A stretch of DNA of 64,000 bases from JAWXBM01 sp034440115. Its GTDB lineage: Bacteria > Pseudomonadota > Gammaproteobacteria > Xanthomonadales > SZUA-36. Below the pieces are notes generated by a model. The model was not told where the DNA came from. It saw nothing but the letters and a program-made list of their open reading frames with translations, and did no database searches. How positions within the stretch are numbered: position 1 is the first letter of the stretch; each line of letters begins with the position of its first letter. Below, one piece after another: positions 8,618 through 17,831 of the stretch. Position numbers and translations under genes: made by a program. The DNA is taken from assembly GCA_034440115.1 (NCBI GenBank), contig JAWXBM010000101.1, positions 12,753 through 76,752 on the forward strand. Direction: 5' to 3'.

Positions 8618-9511
8618 ATGAGTTGGTTCCAGAAACTGATGCCAGCAAGAATTCGCACTGAGGGTGGTAACAAGCGTACGGTACCTGAAGGCTTGTGGAC
8701 CAAGTGCCCGGACTGCACAGCGGTGCTGTATCGCCCGGAACTGGAGCGCAACCTGTTGGTATGTCCCAAGTGCAACAAGCACATGCCGGTGGGCGCACGG
8801 GCCCGTTTGCTGCAGTTCTTTGATCCCGATACCACCCAGGAAATCGCCGCCAATCTGGAACCCACCGACCCGCTCAAGTTCCGTGATACCAAAAAATACA
8901 AAGACCGCATCATTGCCTCGCAGAAAGCTACCGGTGAGAAAGACGCGCTGATCGCCATGCGCGGAAAAATGCAGGATGCGCCATTGATCGCCTGTGCTTT
9001 CGAATTCCGCTTTATGGGTGGATCCATGGGTTCAGTGGTAGGGGAAAAGTTTGCCCGTGCCGGGCAGGAAAGTTTGCGTACCCGTACTCCCCTGGTGTGT
9101 TTTTCGGCCACCGGCGGTGCGCGCATGCAGGAAGGTTTGTTGTCGCTGATGCAGATGGCCAAAACCAGTGTGGTGCTGGCCAAACTGGCTGAAAACGGTA
9201 TTCCCTTTATCTCGGTTTTGACGCATCCCACCATGGGTGGTGTGTCGGCCAGTTTGGGTATGCTGGGTGACGTGAATATCGCGGAGCCCGGTGCATTGAT
9301 CGGTTTCGCGGGCCCGCGCGTGATCGAACAAACCGTTCGGGAAAAACTGCCGGAAGGTTTTCAACGGGCAGAGTTCTTGTTGGAGAAAGGTGCCATCGAC
9401 ATGATCGTGGACCGGCGCCAGTTACGTGACCAGATCGCCCGCCTGCTGGCATTGCTTGGTGGCGGCTCACAGCCCCGGCCGGTAATTGGCGAACTGGTGC
9501 ACCTGAGCTGA
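8618..9511 (+). CDS. accD: Acetyl-CoA carboxylase carboxyltransferase subunit beta
   Basis: Zinc-binding beta subunit of the carboxyltransferase that forms malonyl-CoA, the committing step of fatty-acid synthesis. The N-terminal zinc ribbon is visible as CPDC at about residue 29 and CPKC about 20 residues later. The crotonase-like core follows (LIACAFEFRFMGGSMGSVVGEKF; FSATGGARMQEGLLSLMQMAK; HPTMGGVSASLGMLGD). Length 297 is normal. AGAGAGA lies a few bases before the start. The order trpA-accD-folC is widespread in proteobacteria. It provides substrate for the lipid genes further right but is an ordinary housekeeping gene. Confidence 0.97.
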   Translation: MSWFQKLMPARIRTEGGNKRTVPEGLWTKCPDCTAVLYRPELERNLLVCPKCNKHMPVGARARLLQFFDPDTTQEIAANLEPTDPLKFRDTKKYKDRIIASQKATGEKDALIAMRGKMQDAPLIACAFEFRFMGGSMGSVVGEKFARAGQESLRTRTPLVCFSATGGARMQEGLLSLMQMAKTSVVLAKLAENGIPFISVLTHPTMGGVSASLGMLGDVNIAEPGALIGFAGPRVIEQTVREKLPEGFQRAEFLLEKGAIDMIVDRRQLRDQIARLLALLGGGSQPRPVIGELVHLS

Positions 9512-9551
9512 AGTAATCCTGTTTTTTCAGCCGGTTTTCGACACGGCGTTC

Positions 9552-10862
9552 ATGGCTAATTCGCACCCCTCTATGCCCAGTAATCCTGACCTCAAAAAAC
9601 TGCAGGATTGGCTGCGTGTTTTGGAAACACGCCATCCCACCACCATTGATCTGGGTCTGGCTCGTGTGGGCGAAGTCTGGCGCCGGTTGGGACAACCGCG
9701 GCCGGCAAAACAAGTCTTTATCGTGGCAGGCACCAATGGCAAGGGCTCTACGGTGGCCTACATCGATGCTATGTTGCGAGCCTTATCCTTTCGCAGCGGC
9801 ATGTACACCTCACCGCATGTGTTTCGCTACAACGAGCGTGTCAAGACGGGTGACCAGAGAGAGACTAAAGAAGCCAGCGACGCCGAAATGGTCGCGGCGC
9901 TCAATGCCGTAGAACAAGCCAGGGCGGACACAGGTTTGAGCTATTTCGAGCACGGAACACTGGCCGCTTTTCTGCTGATGGAGCAAGCGGAGCTGGATTT
10001 TGCGGTGCTTGAGGTTGGTCTTGGCGGGCGGCTGGATGCAGTAAACCTGATTAATGCGGATTGTACCGTGATCACTCCGATCGGTCTGGACCACCAGGAA
10101 TACCTGGGCCCGGATCGGGAATCCATTGGTTGCGAAAAGGCTGGTATTTTGCGCCAGGGTCGTCCTTTGATCTGCGGTGAAGCCGAACCACCAGCCAGTG
10201 TGATACGTCGCGCACAGGATCTGGCGGTGCCGGTGCAGCGATTGGGTAAGGAATTCCGGGTGCAATTGCGCGAGGAAGGCTTGCTTTGGCAGAGTGAAAA
10301 CCAGCAATTGATGCTGCCTGAACCGCCGTTGATGGGACCTCATCAGTGCAACAACCTGGCGACTGCCGTTGCTGCGGTAGGCACCTTGTTGCCAGAGGCT
10401 GTTGCGCAACCAGAAAAACTCGCGCAAGGCATCAAGGCAGTGCGCCTGCCCGGTCGTTTGCAGCCGCATCCTCATGACCCGCGCATCATCATCGATGTCG
10501 GGCACAATCCATTGGCGGCCGAGGTGGTCAGTCAAATGCTGCACGCAAACGGTAGCCGTGCAGATATCTGTGTGTTGGCCATGTTGCGTGACAAAGATGC
10601 AGCAGAGGTGGTCCGTATCCTGGACGGACAAGTAGGCCAATGGTTCTGCGCTGGATTGGAAGGTGAGCGTGGTCGCAGCGGGGTCGAACTGGCCGAGTTG
10701 GTGGCGGGAATCAGCGGTCGACAACGCGTCAAAGCATTTGCTCAGGTTGAAGATGCAGTGCTAGCTGCCGCTCACAACGCAGCAGAATTTCAACTGATAC
10801 TGGTATTCGGATCTTTTGTTACTGCAGCAAAAGCTCTGGGTTGCGGTTTGCCCAAGGTATAG
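9552..10862 (+). CDS. folC: Bifunctional dihydrofolate synthase / folylpolyglutamate synthase
   Basis: Adds glutamate to dihydropteroate and further glutamates to reduced folates, using ATP. The P-loop is GTNGKGSTVAYID near residue 63, followed by the SPHVFRYNERV motif and the omega-loop region FEHGTLAAFLLM; the Mur-ligase core is seen as EVGLGGRLDAVN and HNPLAAEVV. At 436 residues it matches the family. The first ATG (9552) is used; a second in-frame ATG at 9573 would give MPSNPDLKKLQDWL and is also possible. A short extra stretch (GDQRETKEA) sits after NERVKT where most homologues have a shorter turn. Confidence 0.95.
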   Translation: MANSHPSMPSNPDLKKLQDWLRVLETRHPTTIDLGLARVGEVWRRLGQPRPAKQVFIVAGTNGKGSTVAYIDAMLRALSFRSGMYTSPHVFRYNERVKTGDQRETKEASDAEMVAALNAVEQARADTGLSYFEHGTLAAFLLMEQAELDFAVLEVGLGGRLDAVNLINADCTVITPIGLDHQEYLGPDRESIGCEKAGILRQGRPLICGEAEPPASVIRRAQDLAVPVQRLGKEFRVQLREEGLLWQSENQQLMLPEPPLMGPHQCNNLATAVAAVGTLLPEAVAQPEKLAQGIKAVRLPGRLQPHPHDPRIIIDVGHNPLAAEVVSQMLHANGSRADICVLAMLRDKDAAEVVRILDGQVGQWFCAGLEGERGRSGVELAELVAGISGRQRVKAFAQVEDAVLAAAHNAAEFQLILVFGSFVTAAKALGCGLPKV

Positions 10863-10894
10863 CCGTGTTGTTCCGGCCTTGCCCGGACAATGAA

Positions 10895-10924
10895 TTAACA
10901 CGCGGTGGGTCATGCTGCTAGAAT
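10895..10924 (+). promoter_or_regulatory. Candidate sigma-70 promoter for the SPOR-cvpA-purF unit
   Basis: TTAACA at 10895-10900 and TAGAAT at 10919-10924 have an 18-base spacer. They lie about 52 bases before the SPOR-protein start, in the only substantial gap after folC. No experimental support. Confidence 0.45.
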
Positions 10925-10975
10925 CGCTCTGCACAGCAGCAACACGTTGCCATTTGACTAGCCGGAAGTAGCACT

Positions 10976-11986
10976 ATGGATAAAGCACTGAAACAACGCC
11001 TGGTCGGCGCCAGCGTTTTGATTGCATTAGCGGTGATCGTGCTGCCCATGTTACTGAGTGGTCGGCCCGATTCAGAACAGCAGCAATCGGAGCAGATTGA
11101 GTTGCCGGCACGACCTGATGGTGCGTCCTTTGAGACTCGTCGTTTTCCCCTGGTAGAAGAAACGGCTGCACCCCAGAAGCGGGCGGAGCCCAGGGAACAA
11201 GTACAGCAATCACCCGAGTCAGATTCTGTCTCTCCGGGTGCTACTGCCAACGTTAATTCCCAACTGGGCGATACGGAAACCAACGACCCGGTGGCAAACG
11301 TGAGTACAGATGAAGTTGGAGATGTTGTGCAGCAAGTCGCATCGCAGGCGGATGAAGATGGCCTCGACGGCCTGCCGCCGATCGCTTCGATAGAACTGCC
11401 GGTCAGTGAAAAAGTGGATCTGCCCGTGGCTGTGGCAGCCCCCGTCCAGACAACGCCGGCGCAAAGTTCCAACGGCCGCTATGCCGTGCAAGTAGCCAGC
11501 CTGGGTAGTGAAGTCAATGCCAAACAATTGCAGTCCAATCTTGAAGCCAAAGGCTTCAATGCCGTCACTGACACAATTGAGTCCGATGTGGGCCGTTTGA
11601 ATCGTGTCAGGGTAGGGCCTTATGACTCAGAAGCTGAAGCCATGGCGGCAGTAAAAAAAATTCACAGTCAGGTGGATGGTGTCAGTCCACGCATGGTAGA
11701 CCTTGATCCGGCAGCCACAACCCTGGTTACCAACCCTTCAGATCCGCTGGTGCGATGGGTAGTGCAGTTGGGCAGTTTTGGTGAAAGCTCCAATGCAGAA
11801 AACTTGGTCACGCAGGTTCGTGCCCAAGGTTTGAGTGCGTACAGTGAAAAAGTCACTTCATCTTCTGGTGCTGCCATCAATCGCGTGCGTGTCGGGCCCT
11901 TTCTGCTACGTGGAGATGCGACTAAAGCGCAGCAGGATTTGAATTCCAGCCTCAGTATCAACGGCGTGGTCATGAGTGCGGATTGA
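10976..11986 (+). CDS. DedD-like membrane protein with two SPOR domains
   Basis: One N-terminal membrane helix (about residues 9-28, GASVLIALAVIVLPMLL) anchors a periplasmic protein. After an acidic Ser/Pro-rich linker come two SPOR domains, at about 165-235 (YAVQVASLGSEVNAKQLQ) and 260-332 (WVVQLGSFGESSNAENLV); each ends in the RVRVGP strand. SPOR domains bind denuded septal peptidoglycan, so the protein is probably recruited to the division site. The position between folC and cvpA is that of E. coli dedD, but DedD there has a single SPOR domain, so two domains are notable. GGAAG precedes the ATG. Confidence 0.88.
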   Translation: MDKALKQRLVGASVLIALAVIVLPMLLSGRPDSEQQQSEQIELPARPDGASFETRRFPLVEETAAPQKRAEPREQVQQSPESDSVSPGATANVNSQLGDTETNDPVANVSTDEVGDVVQQVASQADEDGLDGLPPIASIELPVSEKVDLPVAVAAPVQTTPAQSSNGRYAVQVASLGSEVNAKQLQSNLEAKGFNAVTDTIESDVGRLNRVRVGPYDSEAEAMAAVKKIHSQVDGVSPRMVDLDPAATTLVTNPSDPLVRWVVQLGSFGESSNAENLVTQVRAQGLSAYSEKVTSSSGAAINRVRVGPFLLRGDATKAQQDLNSSLSINGVVMSAD

Positions 11987-12028
11987 TGTGCACTGGGTAT
12001 TGGTCATAAAACTCCTCCAGCCTTAGCC

Positions 12029-12535
12029 ATGATTTGGCCTGATTACGTCATTCTGGCTGCCGTTGCCATCTCCGTATTGGTGGGTGCATTGCGTGGCTTT
12101 ATTAAAGAAGTACTGGCTCTGGCCATCTGGGCCTTGGCTTTCGTGCTCGCCTATCGATTTGCTGGCGATGTAGGCGCTTTGATGGAGGCGCGGGTCAGCC
12201 TTCCGTCCGCCCGCCTGGCCATGGGGTTTGCCGGAATTTTTCTGGTTGTGCTGGTTTTGGGTGGGCTGCTGGTTTATTTGATCGGTCGGCTGGTGGAATC
12301 TACCGGCCTGAGTGGCACGGACAGATTGCTGGGTGGTGCCTTCGGCGCCGCCAGGGGATTGGCCATTGTAGTGACTTTCCTGTTGATAGCCGGATTAACC
12401 CCCATTCCTGCAGACCCCTGGTGGAAAGAATCAGCCCTGATTGAGAGATTGATGCCTTTGGTGGATTGGGTCGCCGGGTTTTTGCCTGAGAGTGCCAGTC
12501 AACAACTGGATTTTGATCCCCAATCTGAACCTTAG
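12029..12535 (+). CDS. cvpA: CvpA family membrane protein
   Basis: Small inner-membrane protein with about four hydrophobic segments in the first 110 residues (DYVILAAVAISVLVGALRG; VLALAIWALAFVLAYRFAG; LAMGFAGIFLVVLVLGGLLV; GLAIVVTFLLIAGL). The family signature GALRGFIKEVLAL is clear. In E. coli it is needed for colicin V production and stands before purF, as here; its biochemical role is not settled. Length 168 is usual. The gene is followed by 326 bases with no recognisable gene, which carry the foldback repeat described separately. No clear ribosome site precedes the ATG. Confidence 0.93.
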   Translation: MIWPDYVILAAVAISVLVGALRGFIKEVLALAIWALAFVLAYRFAGDVGALMEARVSLPSARLAMGFAGIFLVVLVLGGLLVYLIGRLVESTGLSGTDRLLGGAFGAARGLAIVVTFLLIAGLTPIPADPWWKESALIERLMPLVDWVAGFLPESASQQLDFDPQSEP

Positions 12536-12638
12536 TCTGATCGCCAATCTGATCAACTGGCCGAGCCCCAGCCGGGTCAAGGTCCCGATCAATAGATTGA
12601 AGCACAAAAATCCGCTGATAATGCTCAGGCGTATATTA

Positions 12639-12800
12639 GTGACCTGTAACAGAGAAATCGATAGCGCCTCGCTCGGCCTTGCGGTGCCTGACTGGGTCTT
12701 CACTCTGCCGATAGCTGCGGTTATCGGCCTCGCTCCAGACCGGCGCCAGGCACCACCATTCCTTCGCGTTCCATCTACCGCTCTCTCTGTTACAGGCCAC
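12639..12800. repeat. 162-bp imperfect foldback element with 26-bp terminal inverted repeats, upstream of purF
   Basis: The arms 12639-12664 and 12775-12800 match as inverted repeats at 22 of 26 positions; the core of both is CCTGTAACAGAGA. Further in, GGTGCCTG, GGTCT and GCCGATA recur in inverted order, ending in a 7-bp hairpin around GCCGATAGC. The whole 162 bases can therefore fold back as a long interrupted stem. No open frame of note and no clear target-site duplication are seen. It may be a MITE-like element or a structured purF leader. The 12536-12638 part of the gap has nothing I can name. Confidence 0.6.
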
Positions 12801-12861
12801 CAGTGGCCGTGTTAAACTTCGCCCCGGGCGTGCCGCCCCCAGTCTGAACGGATCGTTTTTC

Positions 12862-14346
12862 ATGTGTGGAATCATAGGAATAGTCGGTAACAGTGATGTT
12901 GCAGCTTCCATTTACGAAGCGATGACCATGTTGCAGCATCGGGGCCAGGACGCCGCCGGCATCGCTACATTGGATGGCTACCAGATCAATTTACACAAAG
13001 GCAGTGGCCTGGTGCGCGATGTGTTTGGCCCGGCTGAAATGCGCCAACTGGCTGGTACCACCGGCATTGGACATGTTCGCTACCCAACAGCCGGAACCGA
13101 TGAAACTGCCGAAGCGCAGCCTTTTTACGTCAACTCACCATACGGCATTGCCCTGGGGCACAACGGCAACCTGACCAATACCGAAACACTGACACAGGAG
13201 TTGTTTGACAGCGATCGCAGGCACCTCAATACCCGTTCTGACTCGGAAGTTCTGTTGAATGTGTTGGCGCACGAGCTGCAAGCGCTCAATCCGAAAGCCT
13301 TGCGCCCGGAACACCTGTTTCTCGCCGTGGATGCGGTGCATCGGCGGTGTAAAGGTGCCTATGCTGCGGTGGCTATTATTCCCGGACACGGCATGTTGGC
13401 TTTTCGCGATCCCTGGGGAATTCGTCCCGCTGTACTGGGCAGACGGGAATCGAAAGCCGGAATGGAATACGCTGTTGCATCGGAAAGCGTTGCACTGGAT
13501 GGACTGGGTTTTGAATTTATGCGTGATCTGCGGGCTGGTGAAGCTTTGTTCATCACTCTGAATGGCGAATTGCATTCGCACAACAGTCCACTGGCACAGC
13601 ATCTGACACCGTGCATTTTCGAATACGTTTATTTTTCTCGCCCCGACTCTCTGATCGACGATATCTCGGTCTATAAGGCCCGATTGCGTATGGGTCAGGC
13701 TTTGGCGAGGAAGATATTACGCGAGCGGCCTGATCACGACATTGATGTGGTTATTCCTGTACCCGATACCAGTCGCACAGCGGCCTTACCCTTGGCCTTT
13801 GATCTGGATGCCAAGTACCGCGAAGGCTTTATCAAGAATCGATATATTGGTCGGACGTTCATCATGCCTGGCCAGGAAGAGCGCCAGAAATCGGTAAGGC
13901 AGAAACTCAACGCCATTGAATTGGAATTCCGTCGCAAGAACGTGCTGATTGTGGACGATTCCATCGTCCGCGGAACCACTTCAAAACAGATCATCCAGAT
14001 GGCTCGTGATGCAGGTGCCCGCAAAGTGTACTTTGCTTCGGCTTCTCCTCCGGTGCGGTATCCCAATGTGTACGGCATTGATATGCCGGCCACCTCAGAA
14101 TTGATTGCTTCGGGCCGCAACCGGGAAGAAATTGAGCGGGAACTCGGTGCGGATTGGCTGATTTATCAGGATCTTCCGGATCTGGTTGAGGCCTGTCGTG
14201 GCGGCATTAAAGGTGTTTCGCAGTTCGACACTTCCTGTTTTTCCGGTGAGTATGTCACTGGCATCAGTGACGATTATTTACAGGCCTTGCAGGTCTCCCG
14301 CTCTGATCTGGTGCGCGCGCAACGACGTGCGGCCAGCGTTCGTTAG
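12862..14346 (+). CDS. purF: Amidophosphoribosyltransferase
   Basis: First committed step of purine synthesis: PRPP plus glutamine to phosphoribosylamine. After removal of Met, Cys2 of MCGIIGIVG is the glutaminase nucleophile (N-terminal Ntn domain, with LQHRGQDAAGIAT and RYPTAGT). The C-terminal phosphoribosyltransferase domain has the PRPP loop VLIVDDSIVRGTTSKQII near residue 360. Length 494 is normal for the E. coli-type enzyme. No Bacillus-style cleaved propeptide or iron-sulfur cysteine set was noticed. It lies downstream of cvpA, as in E. coli, though across a 326-base gap with a foldback element. Confidence 0.97.
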   Translation: MCGIIGIVGNSDVAASIYEAMTMLQHRGQDAAGIATLDGYQINLHKGSGLVRDVFGPAEMRQLAGTTGIGHVRYPTAGTDETAEAQPFYVNSPYGIALGHNGNLTNTETLTQELFDSDRRHLNTRSDSEVLLNVLAHELQALNPKALRPEHLFLAVDAVHRRCKGAYAAVAIIPGHGMLAFRDPWGIRPAVLGRRESKAGMEYAVASESVALDGLGFEFMRDLRAGEALFITLNGELHSHNSPLAQHLTPCIFEYVYFSRPDSLIDDISVYKARLRMGQALARKILRERPDHDIDVVIPVPDTSRTAALPLAFDLDAKYREGFIKNRYIGRTFIMPGQEERQKSVRQKLNAIELEFRRKNVLIVDDSIVRGTTSKQIIQMARDAGARKVYFASASPPVRYPNVYGIDMPATSELIASGRNREEIERELGADWLIYQDLPDLVEACRGGIKGVSQFDTSCFSGEYVTGISDDYLQALQVSRSDLVRAQRRAASVR

Positions 14347-14359
14347 GGCGAGATAGTTT

Positions 14360-15835
14360 ATGCAACGCGAAGCCATGTCCAAGGTTGATACCGCCTGGTT
14401 GCGTATGGAGCAACCCACCAACCTGATGATGATCACCGGTGTAATCGGATTGGGCAAAAAGGCCAGTTACGAAAACCTGATCGAAACCATCAGTCAGCGC
14501 TTCCTGACTTTTCGACGATTCCGGCAGAAAGTTACCAAAACGTCTTCCGGCGCATACTGGGAAATCGATGAAGATTTCGACCTGCATGGCCACGTGCGTC
14601 GTGTGGCGCTGCCTGGTGCTGCTGACCAGGATGAGTTGGAAGAATACGTCAGTGATTTGGCCAGCACTGCATTGGATCCTTCGCGACCCTTGTGGCAATT
14701 CCACTACGTGGAAAACTTCGTTGACGGTCCGGTGGTAGTCACGCGCATACATCATTGCTACGCTGATGGTATCGCGCTGGTGCAGGTGTTTCTCAGTCTT
14801 ACCGATACCGAGCGCACAGACATTTACAAGCAGGTCAACAGTAAATCCTGGAAGAAGCAAAGAGTCAAAGAGTCCAGTGTTTTCCAGCGTTTGCTTGAAC
14901 CCGCGAAAGATGGCGTGGATTTTGCCATTCACAAATCGCAGCAGTTGTTGGAAGAGGCCGTACAGATTCTGCAGCAGCCTGACAAAGCAGGTGAGTACCT
15001 GACAGTTGCAGGTGAGTTGTTGCGGGAGCTATCGCAGGCGTTGTTGCTACCCAATGATCCACCCAGTCGTTTCAAGGGCAAACTGGGCGTGCGCAAACGG
15101 GTGGCCTGGGCTGATCCCATTCCATTGGAAGAAGTAAGGGCCCTCGGTAAATCCCTCGGTTGTACCGTTAATGATGTTTTGATTGCTGCAGTCAGTGGCG
15201 CTTTGCGCGCTTATCTGCAAGAGCGTGAACACGATCTGGAAAACCTGCCGGAAATACGTGCCACGGTTCCGGTGAATCTCCGACCGTTGGAGCACGCTAA
15301 AGAATTGGGCAATCATTTCGGTCTGGTATTCCTGGCTTTGCCGGTTAACGAGGCTAACCCGTTGGAGCGCGTTTACCGTGTGCAGGAGCGCATGAACGAG
15401 TTGAAAGCCAGTCGCCAGGCGACTGTGGCTTTTGGTTTGTTGGCCGCACTGGGCATGGGGCCGCACGCAGTGCAGAAACCCGCTTTGGACTTGCTGAGTG
15501 AAAAGGCCACCATGGTTTTGACCAACGTGCCTGGGCCGCAGCAGCCGCTGTATCTGGCCGGTGGCGAAGTCAAGGACATGATGTTCTGGGTGCCCCAGTC
15601 CGGAACTATTGGCATGGGTGTGAGCATACTCAGTTATAACGGCCAGGTATTTTTTGGCCTGATGACGGACCGGCGGCTGGTCAATGACCCGGCGAAAATC
15701 ATTGACCGCTTCGGTGTTGAGCTGGAGAAATTACTCAAGCTGGCCATGATGCTGCCGCTTGGCGAACGCCCCTGCAGAGGCCTTGCCGAAGACTTGCTGT
15801 CGTTGGGTATTCAGTTTCTGCCAGATGAGGCGTAA
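14360..15835 (+). CDS. Wax ester synthase / diacylglycerol acyltransferase (WS/DGAT)
   Basis: Acyl-CoA:alcohol / acyl-CoA:diacylglycerol O-acyltransferase making wax esters or triacylglycerol at the inner membrane. The catalytic HHxxxDG motif reads HHCYADG at residues 131-137. The start MSKVDTAWLRMEQPTNLMMI (from the second ATG, 14375) is typical of the family; the ATG at 14360 would add five residues. Later family features include PVNLRPLEHAKELGNHFGLVF and the C-terminal TNVPGPQQPLYLAG and SYNGQVFFGLMTD. Length 486-491 fits. It begins 13 bases after purF, so read-through is possible. With the acyl-CoA reductase at 20.7 kb it completes a plausible wax ester route. Confidence 0.93.
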   Translation: MQREAMSKVDTAWLRMEQPTNLMMITGVIGLGKKASYENLIETISQRFLTFRRFRQKVTKTSSGAYWEIDEDFDLHGHVRRVALPGAADQDELEEYVSDLASTALDPSRPLWQFHYVENFVDGPVVVTRIHHCYADGIALVQVFLSLTDTERTDIYKQVNSKSWKKQRVKESSVFQRLLEPAKDGVDFAIHKSQQLLEEAVQILQQPDKAGEYLTVAGELLRELSQALLLPNDPPSRFKGKLGVRKRVAWADPIPLEEVRALGKSLGCTVNDVLIAAVSGALRAYLQEREHDLENLPEIRATVPVNLRPLEHAKELGNHFGLVFLALPVNEANPLERVYRVQERMNELKASRQATVAFGLLAALGMGPHAVQKPALDLLSEKATMVLTNVPGPQQPLYLAGGEVKDMMFWVPQSGTIGMGVSILSYNGQVFFGLMTDRRLVNDPAKIIDRFGVELEKLLKLAMMLPLGERPCRGLAEDLLSLGIQFLPDEA

Positions 15836-15992
15836 AGCCGGATAGGCCAAACTGTAACCGCCCTGAATTCAGAAAAACGATTATAAGATGTTGTTTCATT
15901 GAGACTTTGTTCACAAATATGTCCGCCTTGGTGCAATATGCGGGTTAGCAAGCCTGCCTGACGGCAAACCCGGATTTACCCGAATTGTTTTC

Positions 15993-17642
15993 TTATCTGT
16001 CCTGATTGCGCCAGCGATGTACCAGATCTTCCACGCTGATATCGGCTGGCCCATGATGCCACTGGCCAGCATAATCAATGTCACTGGAATTGGGCGGAGG
16101 ATCCGGGCGATAGATTTGCACCCTGATGGGCATCGGAACGGACTCGCCTACAATAATAGCTTCACCTTGAGCCAGAGTTGATAAGGCGTCCAGCATACCC
16201 CTGGCCGCATCCGGCACCAGTTGACGGACATATTCCTGGTCATCCGGATTGGAAATACGCAGGCAAACAAAACTGTTGCATTGTGCCAATACCGTTTCGG
16301 ATAACTCGTGCGGACGTTGGCTGACGACACATAAGCCTACACCGTACTTACGGCCGGTCTTGGCGATACGCTCCATGGCGCGGCGGGTCTGTTTATGTTC
16401 ATCCGAGTCGCTACGCGTAATGTAGGAATGCGCTTCTTCACAAATCAGGAATATGGGAAATTCGCGACAGCGCGGGTTCCAGTAATTGAACTCGAACGCC
16501 AGGCGACCTATCTGCGAAGTGACCGTGGCGTGGATATCGTAGGGAACCGCGCTGAGGTCCAGCACGGTAACCTTGGCCCGGGGCTGGCCCAGGCCGACGA
16601 AGTCCCTGAGCAAATCGGGAAGTGACTCAGATGAGTTTCGTTTGGCCGGCTTCAACAGGAAATCGTAACGGTTGTCATTCATGCGGCTTTGCAGCTTGAC
16701 CAGCAACTGGTCGAATTTACCGAATAAGGCGGTCGTGCCTTTGCCGAAACTGCTGGTAGCCTCGTTGACGACTCTGAATCTTTTTACCAACTCATCCAGA
16801 GAAAAATACAGCGGTGTATCCACTGTGATATGTCCGGTATCCATGGAGCTGTTTGCTTCGCGCTTCAACTCCAGCACCGAATTGCGCAAAAAGGCGATTT
16901 GTACCGGCGCATCTTCGTCATCGTGGTCAATCAGCAATTCCACCAGGTCGGAAAAGGTGAGCAGCCAATAGGGCATTTCCAGTTCATCGGCATCGATGCA
17001 GCGGGTTAGTTCCTTGGGAAAAGCTGAATGTGAGCGCAAATCGGATTTCTTCAAACCATACTCACCATGCAAGTCGAGCAGGATGATATGGGCATTGGGC
17101 ATGGCTTTGAGAGCAGACTGGATCATGCTGGTTACCGTCCACGACTTGCCAGAGCCGGACTGGCCAAGAATGGCGACGTGGCGCCCAAAGAATGATGAAG
17201 CATCTATGTACGCTTCTATCGATTCAAAAGAGCTCAAGTAACCGATCTTGAAATCGGCATCGGCGTAACCTGCGAACAAGCCGCTCAAGGCTTCCGCGGT
17301 TACGATATAAACCTCTGCGCCGGTGGTGGGGTAGTGGGCTATACCGCGATAAAAATCACCTTGCTGATTCAGCTCGCCTACCGGGTTCATGCGCACCATC
17401 CGCACCAGTTCACCCGCAGAGCCACGCTGTTGCCACATGCTTTCTACCAGGGTCAGAACTTGATAGCCATGATGCGATACTCGCATATAAGTGCCCACCT
17501 GACCCACTTTGATGCGGTCGGTACCGATGATCACTTCATCTTTAAAGCCCTCATCATCACCGATGAGTTGGGCTACGAAATCGGTACCGGTTACTTCGAC
17601 CAGATGGCCGACCAAGCTGTGTTTGTCATTGTTAATTTCCAT
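15993..17642 (-). CDS. HerA-like (DUF87) ATPase
   Basis: P-loop ATPase of the HerA/FtsK-type DUF87 group. The N-terminal ~110 residues form a beta-rich HAS-barrel-like part. Walker A is GQSGSGKSWTV from residue 160, and IILLDLHGEYG is the Walker-B-like strand. Near the C-terminus FLICEEAHSYI and AKTGRKYGVGLCVVSQRP carry the catalytic glutamate and arginine regions of HerA. I prefer the ATG at 17642 (MEINND) because AGGGA lies about seven bases upstream; ATG 17648 is possible. HerA proteins usually pair with the nuclease NurA or with defence effectors, but none is adjacent here. It lies alone, opposite to its neighbours, so its job cannot be inferred from context. Confidence 0.85.
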   Translation of the reverse strand: MEINNDKHSLVGHLVEVTGTDFVAQLIGDDEGFKDEVIIGTDRIKVGQVGTYMRVSHHGYQVLTLVESMWQQRGSAGELVRMVRMNPVGELNQQGDFYRGIAHYPTTGAEVYIVTAEALSGLFAGYADADFKIGYLSSFESIEAYIDASSFFGRHVAILGQSGSGKSWTVTSMIQSALKAMPNAHIILLDLHGEYGLKKSDLRSHSAFPKELTRCIDADELEMPYWLLTFSDLVELLIDHDDEDAPVQIAFLRNSVLELKREANSSMDTGHITVDTPLYFSLDELVKRFRVVNEATSSFGKGTTALFGKFDQLLVKLQSRMNDNRYDFLLKPAKRNSSESLPDLLRDFVGLGQPRAKVTVLDLSAVPYDIHATVTSQIGRLAFEFNYWNPRCREFPIFLICEEAHSYITRSDSDEHKQTRRAMERIAKTGRKYGVGLCVVSQRPHELSETVLAQCNSFVCLRISNPDDQEYVRQLVPDAARGMLDALSTLAQGEAIIVGESVPMPIRVQIYRPDPPPNSSDIDYAGQWHHGPADISVEDLVHRWRNQDR

Positions 17643-17831
17643 CGCCATTTCCCTGGAAACTGCAGACCGGACGACAAGCGTCTGGACCATGCTTCCTGTC
17701 AGATTCATCCGTGAGCGCTTATCCTACCCTGAACAGGCGTATCCTGAAAGCAATCAGTGCGTTGCAGCTTGGTTCGCATAAAAAACTTCAGTGCAGGACT
17801 TTCCGCCCTGAGATACCAGCCTGCCAGCGAA

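Noticed and set aside
8590..9875. CAGAGAGAGAC-type words before accD and within folC resembling the ends of the purF foldback element
   Set aside because: Only 10-12 bases match and no second arm is found, so chance is likely.
15836..15992. Terminator between WS/DGAT and the HerA-like gene
   Set aside because: GCGGGTT and AACCCG can pair, but the loop is over 20 bases and no T-run follows.
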